Source of the DNA: Ignavibacteria bacterium
Lineage (GTDB): Bacteria > Bacteroidota > Ignavibacteria > Tepidaquicellales > Tepidaquicellaceae
DNA length: 64,000 bases
Assembly (NCBI GenBank): GCA_016709315.1
Contig: JADJMZ010000005.1
Location: forward strand, 1 to 64,000
Reading direction: 5' to 3'
How positions within the stretch are numbered: the stretch's first letter is position 1; each line of letters starts with the position of its first letter. Below, piece after piece: positions 36,267 through 43,989 of the stretch. The position numbers and the translations under genes are program-made. The notes beneath the pieces were generated by a model. The model was not told the origin of the DNA, did no database searches, and saw only the letters and a program-made list of their open reading frames with translations.

Positions 36267-37151
36267 TTAAAGAAGATCTTTAAGAATTTTAGTGACCGAT
36301 TCTTCAAGTGAATTCCTTTTTATAACGAGTGAATTAAGTTTATCCGTGTTCATAGATACATCAGCAACTTTGTGCAGATCCGGAATGTCATACATAGAAG
36401 TTCTTTCAATAAGAGAAGTATCAAATCCTCCTGCTCTGCAGACGATCTCGCCAAGTTCTGTTCTGGATATTCTTTCCATCCCTCCGAAATTTATCGTTAT
36501 GTTTCTGATATTATTATTTATTAACTGGGATATAATTTCAGACGCTTCATTAAGAGAAAGCGGAGTTCTATACTGATCATAAAACAATTTAACTTTTTTG
36601 TTTTTTCTGAAACTTAATATCATGTTATGAAAATTATTTACGGAATGATTTTTCCCCATTCCGAATAAAAGAGAAGTTCTGAGAATAACAAAATTATCAA
36701 AAGTATTTTTTATGATATCTTCAGACTTTATTTTTGTCTCCGCATAAAACGAAACCGGATTTATAAGATCCTCTTCGCTCATCATTCCTCCTGAATCCCC
36801 GTCATAGACAAGATCAGTTGATGTAAAAATTAATTTTGAATTATACCTTGCGCATAATTCTGCAATGTGTTCCGTAGCATTAATATTTATTTCCGTAACA
36901 TATTCGGAAGGCAATGAATCACACAGTTCAGGTCTTGATATTGCCGCTGTATGAATAACAACATCAGGATTAAATGTAATAAATATTTCATCAAGTTTTT
37001 CTTTATTGCTAAGATCAATTTCCTTTGAAGCGTAGTTTTTACAGTTACCGGGATTTTTATTATAAAGAGAAAGTATTTCATTATCCCAGGACAATTTTAC
37101 ATTTAAATATTGCCCGAGAAGTCCGCTTCCGCCTGTAATAAGTATTTTCAT
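36267..37151 (-). CDS. NAD-dependent sugar-nucleotide reductase/epimerase, RmlD-like SDR
   Basis: The 294 aa product is an extended SDR. The NAD(P)-binding GGSGLLG motif is at residues 7-13, and the catalytic triad is Ser111/Thr112 (STDLVYDGDSGG) with Tyr136-x-x-x-Lys140 (YAETK). The pattern resembles dTDP-4-dehydrorhamnose reductase (RmlD) and its relatives. The other rml genes (rmlA, rmlB, rmlC) are not in the window, so the substrate is unproven. It stands alone, convergent with YqgE. Confidence 0.8.
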   Translation of the reverse strand: MKILITGGSGLLGQYLNVKLSWDNEILSLYNKNPGNCKNYASKEIDLSNKEKLDEIFITFNPDVVIHTAAISRPELCDSLPSEYVTEININATEHIAELCARYNSKLIFTSTDLVYDGDSGGMMSEEDLINPVSFYAETKIKSEDIIKNTFDNFVILRTSLLFGMGKNHSVNNFHNMILSFRKNKKVKLFYDQYRTPLSLNEASEIISQLINNNIRNITINFGGMERISRTELGEIVCRAGGFDTSLIERTSMYDIPDLHKVADVSMNTDKLNSLVIKRNSLEESVTKILKDLL

Positions 37152-37321
37152 CTGAATAATTAATTTATAAATTTATTGTAAAGTATTTTTTTTAACGTGA
37201 AAGTGCAAATCATAATAATTATATTGAATTAAATTCAAAGCACTCATGTATTTTTTTGTAATCTTCACATCTTTGATTTCTCACCCCAAAAAAAAATTTA
37301 TAAATATTCTAATTAACATCT

Positions 37322-38902
37322 ATGAAAGATAATATACAAATAACGGGTACACTGAATGAACAGTATAATGAAATTCTGACAGAAGATGCTATGAATTTCA
37401 TTTCGAAGTTGCAAATAAATTTCAATCAGAAGAGAAAAGATCTGCTCAGTAAAAGATTAATAAAACAGGAAGAGATCAGCTCAGGGAAGATGCCTGATTT
37501 CCCTGAAGAAACAAAATCTGTAAGAGAAAGCGAATGGAAAGTTGCTGCAATACCTGAAGATCTTATTGACAGAAGAGTTGAGATCACAGGACCAGTTGAC
37601 AGGAAAATGATAATTAACGCACTCAATTCCGGGGCGAATGTCTTTATGGCTGACTTTGAAGATTCCAATTCTCCTACATGGAATAATATTATTGAAGGGC
37701 AGATTAATTTAAGGGATGCGATTGACAGGAGTATTTCATTTACAAGTCCCGAAGGAAAGATTTATAATCTGAAAGATAAGCCGGCGACATTAATGGTTCG
37801 TCCGAGAGGATGGCATCTCGAAGAAAAAAATGTAACGCTTGATAGCGAACCTTTCTCAGGTTCATTGTTTGATTTCGGATTGTATTTTTTTCACAATGCA
37901 AAAAAATTGATTGATAATGGTTCAGGTCCATATTTTTATCTTCCAAAACTTGAGAATTACTATGAAGCAAGACTTTGGAATGATGTGTTTAATTTTGCAC
38001 AGGATGAATTAGAAATTCCCCGCGGGACAATCCGCGCAACCGTTCTTATTGAAACGATACTCGCGGCATTTGAGATGGATGAAATTCTTTATGAACTAAG
38101 AGATCATTCAGCAGGGCTGAACTGCGGAAGATGGGATTACATATTTAGTTTTATAAAAAAATTCAGGAAGTTCAATGAGTTTGTATTGCCGGACAGAAGT
38201 CAGGTATCTATGAAAGTTCACTTTCTTAGATCTTATTCACGTCTTCTGATCAAGACCTGTCACAGAAGAGGAATACATGCAATGGGAGGAATGGCTGCTC
38301 AGATTCCAATAAAGAATGATGAAAAAGCCAATGAAGAAGCATTGAAAAAAGTTAAAGAAGATAAGGAAAGAGAAGCCGGCGACGGACATGACGGAACGTG
38401 GGTCGCTCATCCGGGTTTAATTAAAATTGCAAAAGATATTTTTGATCAGCTAATGCCTGAGAAAAATCAGATCAGCAAAAAGAGAGAAGATGTTTTTATA
38501 AATGCAGGTGATCTTCTTTCAGTTCCTGAAGGCACTATTACAGAGAACGGATTACGGCAGAATATAAATGTATCTATTCAGTATCTCGAAGCATGGCTTA
38601 ACGGGAACGGATGTGTTCCTATTTACAATCTTATGGAAGATGCCGCAACAGCTGAAATCTCAAGGGCTCAGATCTGGCAATGGATTCATCATGAAAGAGG
38701 ATTGCTGAATGACGGAAGAAAAGTTACCGAAGATCTTTATAATGAATTAGTAATTGAAGAACTTGATAAAATTAAAAAACTTGTCGGAGCGGAAAATTTT
38801 ACAAAAGGGAAATATGTATTAGCGACAGAACTATTTAACAAACTTTCTACAGACAAAAATTTCAGTGAATTTTTAACATTGACAGCTTACAATAAAATCT
38901 AA
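37322..38902 (+). CDS. aceB: Malate synthase A
   Basis: The 526 aa product catalyses glyoxylate plus acetyl-CoA to malate. Seen: an FMADFEDSNSPTWNN segment, MVRPRGWHLEEKN, LIETILAAFEMDEILYELRDH, and LNCGRWDYIFSFIKK, all characteristic of the A isoform of malate synthase, plus GTWVAHPGL in the later part. Length is usual for the A form (about 530 aa). The next gene, isocitrate lyase, starts 18 bp downstream; together they are the glyoxylate shunt, which allows growth on acetate or fatty acids. No PTS1-like tail or regulatory extension is seen. Confidence 0.95.
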   Translation: MKDNIQITGTLNEQYNEILTEDAMNFISKLQINFNQKRKDLLSKRLIKQEEISSGKMPDFPEETKSVRESEWKVAAIPEDLIDRRVEITGPVDRKMIINALNSGANVFMADFEDSNSPTWNNIIEGQINLRDAIDRSISFTSPEGKIYNLKDKPATLMVRPRGWHLEEKNVTLDSEPFSGSLFDFGLYFFHNAKKLIDNGSGPYFYLPKLENYYEARLWNDVFNFAQDELEIPRGTIRATVLIETILAAFEMDEILYELRDHSAGLNCGRWDYIFSFIKKFRKFNEFVLPDRSQVSMKVHFLRSYSRLLIKTCHRRGIHAMGGMAAQIPIKNDEKANEEALKKVKEDKEREAGDGHDGTWVAHPGLIKIAKDIFDQLMPEKNQISKKREDVFINAGDLLSVPEGTITENGLRQNINVSIQYLEAWLNGNGCVPIYNLMEDAATAEISRAQIWQWIHHERGLLNDGRKVTEDLYNELVIEELDKIKKLVGAENFTKGKYVLATELFNKLSTDKNFSEFLTLTAYNKI

Positions 38903-38920
38903 CAATTAAAAAATACAATT

Positions 38921-40204
38921 ATGAAAAAAACAGAACAAATTAAAGAAATCGCTCAATCATGGAAAACTGATAAAAGATGGAAAGGGATTGAAAGACCTTA
39001 TTCCGCTGAAGAAGTCTATAAGCTCAGAGGCTCTGTGCAGGTCGAACATACTCTTGCAAGACTCGGTGCTGAGAGATTATGGAAACTTCTTCATACGGGA
39101 CCTTTTGTAAGAGCTCTCGGCGCTTTAACGGGTAATCAGGCGGTTCAGCAGGTTCAGGCAGGCCTGCAATCCATTTATCTAAGCGGATGGCAGGTTGCAG
39201 CAGATGCGAACAATGCAAGGCATACATATCCTGATCAGAGTTTGTATCCGGCTGACAGTGTTCCTGCGGTTGTAAAAAGAATTAACAATGCTTTCATTAG
39301 AGCGGATCAGATTTCTCACATGGAAGGTCATGAAGATGTTCACTGGTTTGCTCCGATAGTAGCCGATGCGGAAGCAGGATTCGGTGGCACTTTGAATGTG
39401 TTTGAGTTAATGAAAGGTATGATAGAAGCTGGAGCTGCAGGCGTTCATTTTGAAGATCAGCTAAGCTCAGCTAAAAAATGCGGTCATATGGGAGGAAAAG
39501 TTCTTGTGTCCACAAGAGAATTTTTAAATACACTTATATCTGCAAGATTAGCTTCAGACATTATGGGAGTTCCTACAATACTTATTGCAAGAACTGATGC
39601 CAACAGCGCAAACTTACTCACAAACGACATTGATGACAGAGACAGAAAATTTATTCACGGCGACAGGACTTTCGAAGGATTCTTTCATATTAAGGGAGGA
39701 ATAGAATGCGCTATAGACCGCGGACTATCTTATGCGCCTTATGCTGATCTGATATGGTGTGAAACAGCTCATCCTGATGTAGAAGAAGCAAAGGTATTTG
39801 CTGAAGCAATACATGAAAAATTTCCGGGGAAAATGCTGGCATATAACTGCTCACCTTCTTTTAACTGGAAAAGAAATCTCAATGACAAACAGATCGCAAA
39901 GTTTCAGGATCAGCTCGGTGAACTTGGATACAAATATCAGTTTATTACTCTTGCAGGATTTCACGCTCTGAACACAACTATGTTCCAGCTTGCTCTGGAA
40001 TACAAAGATGACGGTATGACAGCATTTACAAAGCTTCAGGAACTTGAATTTGAACTGGAAAAAACTTCCGGATACAAAGCGGTGAAGCATCAGTCTTTTG
40101 TAGGAACCGGATATTTCGATCAGGTTCAGATGTCTATAACTTCAGGTCATACTGCAACTATAGCTCTGGAGGGATCTACTGAAGAAGAACAGTTTTCAAA
40201 ATAA
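38921..40204 (+). CDS. aceA: Isocitrate lyase
   Basis: The 427 aa product cleaves isocitrate into glyoxylate and succinate. The signature KKCGHM is at residues 185-190, with catalytic Cys187, and the metal-site region VADAEAGFGG lies near residues 147-156. Other conserved elements are GHEDVHWFAPIV, HFEDQ and WKRNLND. Size matches the short bacterial form (about 430 aa). It is in an operon with aceB, 18 bp downstream of it, with an A-rich leader and no Shine-Dalgarno site. Confidence 0.97.
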   Translation: MKKTEQIKEIAQSWKTDKRWKGIERPYSAEEVYKLRGSVQVEHTLARLGAERLWKLLHTGPFVRALGALTGNQAVQQVQAGLQSIYLSGWQVAADANNARHTYPDQSLYPADSVPAVVKRINNAFIRADQISHMEGHEDVHWFAPIVADAEAGFGGTLNVFELMKGMIEAGAAGVHFEDQLSSAKKCGHMGGKVLVSTREFLNTLISARLASDIMGVPTILIARTDANSANLLTNDIDDRDRKFIHGDRTFEGFFHIKGGIECAIDRGLSYAPYADLIWCETAHPDVEEAKVFAEAIHEKFPGKMLAYNCSPSFNWKRNLNDKQIAKFQDQLGELGYKYQFITLAGFHALNTTMFQLALEYKDDGMTAFTKLQELEFELEKTSGYKAVKHQSFVGTGYFDQVQMSITSGHTATIALEGSTEEEQFSK

Positions 40205-40319
40205 ATTTTGCAGCACTGATTCTGATTTTTATAGATTTAAGTTTAAAATTAATTATTTCATTGCAGATAATTATCCGTATCTGTAAGTTTCATAAATTTT
40301 AATAATACAGGAGAAAACT

Positions 40320-41396
40320 TTGAAAATCATTTTAACAAATTTAATAATTTTAGTTTTACTGATCTTTGCAAAAACAACTTTCGCAGAAGATGTTATATTT
40401 ACACAGGGCACATATCAGGAAATGCTTGATAAAGCAAAAGCTGAGAATAAGACAATAATGATTGACTTTATTACTGACTGGTGCAAGTGGTGTGTAGAGA
40501 CTGACAGAAAAGTATACACAAACACTGAAGTCTCAGCGTTTGCTAATGCCAATCAGATCAACTGGAAAATTGACGCTGAAAAAGGAGAAGGACCCGAACT
40601 TACTAAAAAATACGGAGTGAAAGGTTTTCCCACAATAGTTTTTACTAATGCTGACGGTTCAGAAATTGACAGGATATACGGATATTTACCCGCAGAACAG
40701 TTCCTGATAAAGATGAAAGATTATAATGCAGGGGTAAATACATACATAGCAATTAAAAGCTTGCTCGAAGCAAATCCTAATGATCCGGTAACAAATTATA
40801 TGATGGCTGATAAAATTTCCTCTAACGGGCTTGGAGGAGATGTAAAAATGTATCTTAACAATACTATAACTTATGATCCTTCAAATGAAAAAGGATATAC
40901 TGATGATGCTAAATTCATGCTTGCTTATTTGAATGAAGATCCGCAATCTCTTATTGCCCTTTTAAAAGAATATCCTGAAAGCGAAAAGGTTAAAGAAGGT
41001 TATCTGAATCTTGCATCCTATTATGCTGACAAAGATAATCAAAAGGAAGCTGAAAAATACTTCAATGATGCTTTTGCAAAATTCGGAAAAAATGATTTTG
41101 ATATAAAGCAGAGTTACGGAGGATATCTTATGGGATTAGGTTATGCAGTTATGAAAAATGAAAAATCTACAAAAGGTGAAAGAGAAAAAGGGATAAAGAC
41201 ACTTGAGAAATGCGTTGATTATGTTAAAGGAACTGTAAACGAAGCCAGCGCCTATTTTATGATGTCTGAACTTTATTTGCAGAATAAGAATATTAAGAAA
41301 GCGAATGAATGTATAGATAATTCAATTTCAATCTATGATAAAAAATCGTACAGAGATCAGAAAGAAAAGATTAACAAAAAGGAAACAAAAAAATAA
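40320..41396 (+). CDS. Exported thioredoxin-like protein with helical-repeat C-terminal region
   Basis: The 358 aa product starts at TTG (40320) with GGAGA upstream. It has a signal peptide ending near TTFAE, then a Thioredoxin_7-like domain with WCKWC at residues 54-58 and the cis-Pro element (KGFPTIVF). From about residue 150 to the end there are helical repeats similar to TPR (DKDNQKEAEKYFNDAFAKFG, ASAYFMMSELYLQNKN). It probably reduces or isomerises disulfides in the periplasm, or acts in cytochrome c maturation. It is monocistronic and ends at a clear terminator. Close relatives in Bacteroidota are usually 'thioredoxin family protein'. Confidence 0.82.
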   Translation: MKIILTNLIILVLLIFAKTTFAEDVIFTQGTYQEMLDKAKAENKTIMIDFITDWCKWCVETDRKVYTNTEVSAFANANQINWKIDAEKGEGPELTKKYGVKGFPTIVFTNADGSEIDRIYGYLPAEQFLIKMKDYNAGVNTYIAIKSLLEANPNDPVTNYMMADKISSNGLGGDVKMYLNNTITYDPSNEKGYTDDAKFMLAYLNEDPQSLIALLKEYPESEKVKEGYLNLASYYADKDNQKEAEKYFNDAFAKFGKNDFDIKQSYGGYLMGLGYAVMKNEKSTKGEREKGIKTLEKCVDYVKGTVNEASAYFMMSELYLQNKNIKKANECIDNSISIYDKKSYRDQKEKINKKETKK

Positions 41397-41442
41397 TTTA
41401 TAAGCTGTACCATCACAGCATAATAAACTTCAATATCAAATT

Positions 41443-41478
41443 ACCGGCATTATATTATTTTATTGCCGGTTTTTTTAT
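41443..41478 (+). terminator. Rho-independent terminator after the thioredoxin-like gene
   Basis: ACCGGCA (41443-41449) pairs with TGCCGGT (41464-41470), followed by TTTTTT. Confidence 0.85.
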
Positions 41479-41591
41479 GTCCTTGCCGGGATTAAGTTAT
41501 CTGCCAACATTAAAATACATTGATACAAAAGGTTCATCCCATTTAATTTTTATTTTAAATCTTATTTTAAATGTATTCTGCTGATTTCATT

Positions 41592-41939
41592 ACATTTTTT
41601 ATCACAACTGTCCAAAACGTTTCGGGTTAATTAGATAAAGTTAATAATGAATACAATTTTTAACAGAATTCCCGGACATTTAAAACTATCCCTGAAGTTC
41701 AATCAAATTTATATTTAAAAAACAAAACAAAGCTTTTCTCTCACAGATGGCACAGATTTTCACAGATACACATTTATACTCTTACCCGGGTGTTCAAAAA
41801 TTGAAACAAAAATGCAAAGTCTTATCTGTGTTAATCTGTGTAATCTGTGTAATCTGTGAGAGACAAGCCATTTGATTTGCAATATAGTTTTTGTTTCGTG
41901 AACAATTATTCAACATTTTGGACGGATGTGATTTTTTAT
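41592..41939. mobile_element. TIR element copy 3 (326 bp) with different interior
   Basis: The element 41603-41928 starts CACAACTGTCCAAAACGTTT and ends ACATTTTGGACGGATG, so it has the same ends as copies 1 and 2. Flanks ACATTTTTTAT (41592-41602) and TGATTTTTTAT (41929-41939) match at 9 of 11 bases. The interior is unrelated: it holds an imperfect inverted repeat (41737-41863) of TCTCACAGAT and ATCTGTGAGA motifs. No ORF. Confidence 0.85.
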
Positions 41940-42145
41940 ATTAGTCTTCCTGTATTTTAATACCAATGATTACTCAATAACATCAGAATCTGCACAAATA
42001 CCGAATATATAATTTCCGGAATCGAAGCTTACAGAATTTTTCATTTTATCTTTTGAATGTAAATTTTCTAAAAGAAAATGTAATTTAAAAAATCAAATAT
42101 TAAACAATTAATTTAATTTATAATCATTACAAAATTATCATTACA

Positions 42146-42580
42146 ATGAAAGAACAAAATTACAAAAATCACAGAAGATTAGTTGCCGGTTATCACGGGT
42201 TAACATTTTTTATTTCAGTTGCTCTTCTTGTATTATCTATTTACAGTTTATATGCTTCATTAAAAGATCATTATGATCTGAGATACAGTGTTATGTTTTT
42301 CTTAACTGCAATTTTATTCAATCTGATGTTTTATTATGCAAGATCATTTGCATTAAAAGCCCAGGACAGAGCCATTAGAGCAGAAGAAAATTTAAGACAT
42401 TTCGTTTTGACGGGGAAGTTGTTTGACAAAGGTTTAAAAACATCCCAAATTCTTGCTTTGAGATTTGCTCCTGATGAAGAATTTCCTGACCTGACCGCTA
42501 TAGCTTTGAAAGATAATCTGAATAATGACGCTATTAAACAGTCTGTTAAAAACTGGAAAGCGGATCATTACAGGGTATAA
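42146..42580 (+). CDS. DUF6526-like membrane protein
   Basis: The 144 aa product begins MKEQNYKNHRRLVAGYHG, has two membrane segments (LTFFISVALLVLSIYSLY and VMFFLTAILFNLMFYYA), and a helical tail containing DRAIRAEENLRHF and LALRFAPDEEF. This pattern is typical of DUF6526 proteins, common in Bacteroidota and of unknown function. It is convergent with the small membrane protein at 42583-42933, only two bases apart. Confidence 0.75.
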   Translation: MKEQNYKNHRRLVAGYHGLTFFISVALLVLSIYSLYASLKDHYDLRYSVMFFLTAILFNLMFYYARSFALKAQDRAIRAEENLRHFVLTGKLFDKGLKTSQILALRFAPDEEFPDLTAIALKDNLNNDAIKQSVKNWKADHYRV

Positions 42581-42582
42581 GA

Positions 42583-42933
42583 TTATTCTTTCATATCTTC
42601 CAGATGAAATCTGTGAAGCAATCTGTGGATCAGTGGTGAGATTACTATTGCTGTTCCGGAAATAAAAAGAACACCGCTGAATATTGCATATAGCCCGCCG
42701 AATAACTTTGCGGACTGTGTAGCTCCTTCAAACATATCAATAGGACCCATTCCACCGAGAATCATGGACGCATTCAGAAAAGAATCAATCCAGGACATGT
42801 TTCTTAATTCATGATAACCTAATACTCCAACAGTAAGTGAAATTATAATTAATAAAAGTCCGAAAAAAAGACTGTTGATCAATCTGGAGAAAAAAACTTT
42901 CCTCGAGGCAAGTTTATTTAAATTATTATTCAT
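42583..42933 (-). CDS. Ion-channel-like two-helix membrane protein lacking a potassium filter
   Basis: The 116 aa product has two main membrane segments, FGLLLIIISLTVGVLGYHEL and LYAIFSGVLFISGTAIVI, plus a re-entrant-like stretch (SFLNASMILGGMGP). The second helix and the PLIHRLLHRFHLE tail resemble small two-helix channel-like proteins, but the potassium filter motif (TVGYGD) is replaced by GGMGP. It cannot be called a potassium channel. The fold assignment is by pattern only, and its ion or partner is unknown. Its start is an ATG at 42933 with an A-rich leader. Confidence 0.55.
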   Translation of the reverse strand: MNNNLNKLASRKVFFSRLINSLFFGLLLIIISLTVGVLGYHELRNMSWIDSFLNASMILGGMGPIDMFEGATQSAKLFGGLYAIFSGVLFISGTAIVISPLIHRLLHRFHLEDMKE

Positions 42934-43569
42934 ATTTCAATATTTTATTTTTGAAATAAATATTTTTACAGGCAGCATAAAACTGGCGGCATAAAATTAA
43001 AAACACAAAATTACTTGTAATATCACTAATTAACAATGAAATGTAAACTAAAAAGTATATAATATTAGAATGAATATATGTCTTAAAACAATGCTTTGAT
43101 ATTTTCTCAATTAAATTGAGTAAATGATTTAAGGGAAATTAAAATAAAAGGTTTTTGAGATTAATTTATTTACAGAGGTTTGTTTAGTACCATATTGATT
43201 TGTGCGGAACAGGAATATATAAGTATGCTGTTTATCAAAGCAAAAGAAATTGCTTTAAAGGCAGGAAAATATAATTTTGTTATGAATGAATAAATTACTT
43301 TACTAAATGATAGAAAATTAGTAAGTTACACAAGACTAGCCCAAAAAGTTGATAAAGAAATACACCCCTCAAGGCCGTTCAACCCCAAATTTTGAACGGT
43401 GAAAGGAGAAACGAGGAGTGTATTTTTTTTATTTTAATCCAAAAACTTTAAATCAAGAAAAAATTACAAAAAAAGTTTTAATTAATAATCGATAAAATTA
43501 TTTTGCTTAATAATTCGGTAAATTAAAATATATTACTACGTCAGATTTCTATTAATTAATACTTTCTGT
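42934..43569. other. AT-rich region with structured hairpin, no supported gene
   Basis: Besides the stem-loop at 43359-43430 I see only AT-rich sequence. A 22-codon ORF at 43225-43293 has no convincing start context. Confidence 0.5.
43359..43432 (+). ncRNA. Candidate structured RNA or terminator hairpin
   Basis: AATACACcCCTC (43359-43370) pairs with GAGgAGTGTATT (43413-43424) with one mismatch, enclosing a perfect inner stem CCGTTCAA/TTGAACGG (43375-43382/43392-43399) and a run of eight Ts after the outer stem. It may be the end of a small RNA encoded upstream (43100-43360), or a simple terminator; no promoter was identified. Confidence 0.45.
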
Positions 43570-43782
43570 TTATAACTCTTCAAATTTTGTAATAAATATT
43601 CCGCTGTCAGTATAAATACTTATGTACGTCACATCATTTTCTACAGTCCTAACAATCAGCAGATCAACTTTCTCAGAAGTCTTAGCAACATTTGAATTTG
43701 CTTTACAATCCGAACTAAAAGAAATGTTTACAGCAAGAACAAACAATAGAACTATTAATAAAGATTTTAATACTTTTTTCAT
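43570..43782 (-). CDS. Small secreted protein of unknown function
   Basis: The 70 aa product has a signal peptide (MKKVLKSLLIVLLFVLAVNISFSS) and a mature part of about 45 residues (KVDLLIVRTVENDVTYISIYTDSGIFITK). A good ribosome site, AAAGGAG, lies just before the ATG, and this is one of the better start contexts here. No family is recognised. It is divergent from the helical gene at 43990-45498, with 207 bp between them, the same arrangement as the lipoprotein and helical pair at 3981-6206. Confidence 0.7.
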   Translation of the reverse strand: MKKVLKSLLIVLLFVLAVNISFSSDCKANSNVAKTSEKVDLLIVRTVENDVTYISIYTDSGIFITKFEEL

Positions 43783-43868
43783 AACTTCTCCTTTTCTTGT
43801 TAAAGTTTATACAAATTACTAACATATATGTTTTAAAACAAAGAAATAAAATTTGATTTGTCGCAGTT

Positions 43869-43945
43869 TTTTTGTTATAAATAAATTCGGAATATATAAA
43901 ATATTGTAATTCATTCAAAATATTGCTATTTTTGTTATAAATAAA
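43869..43945. promoter_or_regulatory. 17-bp direct repeats in a divergent promoter region
   Basis: TTTTTGTTATAAATAAA occurs at 43869-43885 and 43929-43945, exactly 60 bp apart, with TGTCGCA near each copy on opposite sides (43859 and 43956). This may be a duplicated promoter element or a protein-binding site between the divergent genes. Confidence 0.45.
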
Positions 43946-43989
43946 CCAATTTATCTGTCGCAATATTACATAATCAAAGTATATAAAAA

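Noticed and set aside
42583..42933. Potassium channel
   Set aside because: The selectivity filter TVGYGD is absent; only a channel-like pattern is claimed.
43225..43293. 22-codon ORF upstream of the two-stem hairpin
   Set aside because: Too short, with no ribosome site or similarity; left as part of the gene-free region.
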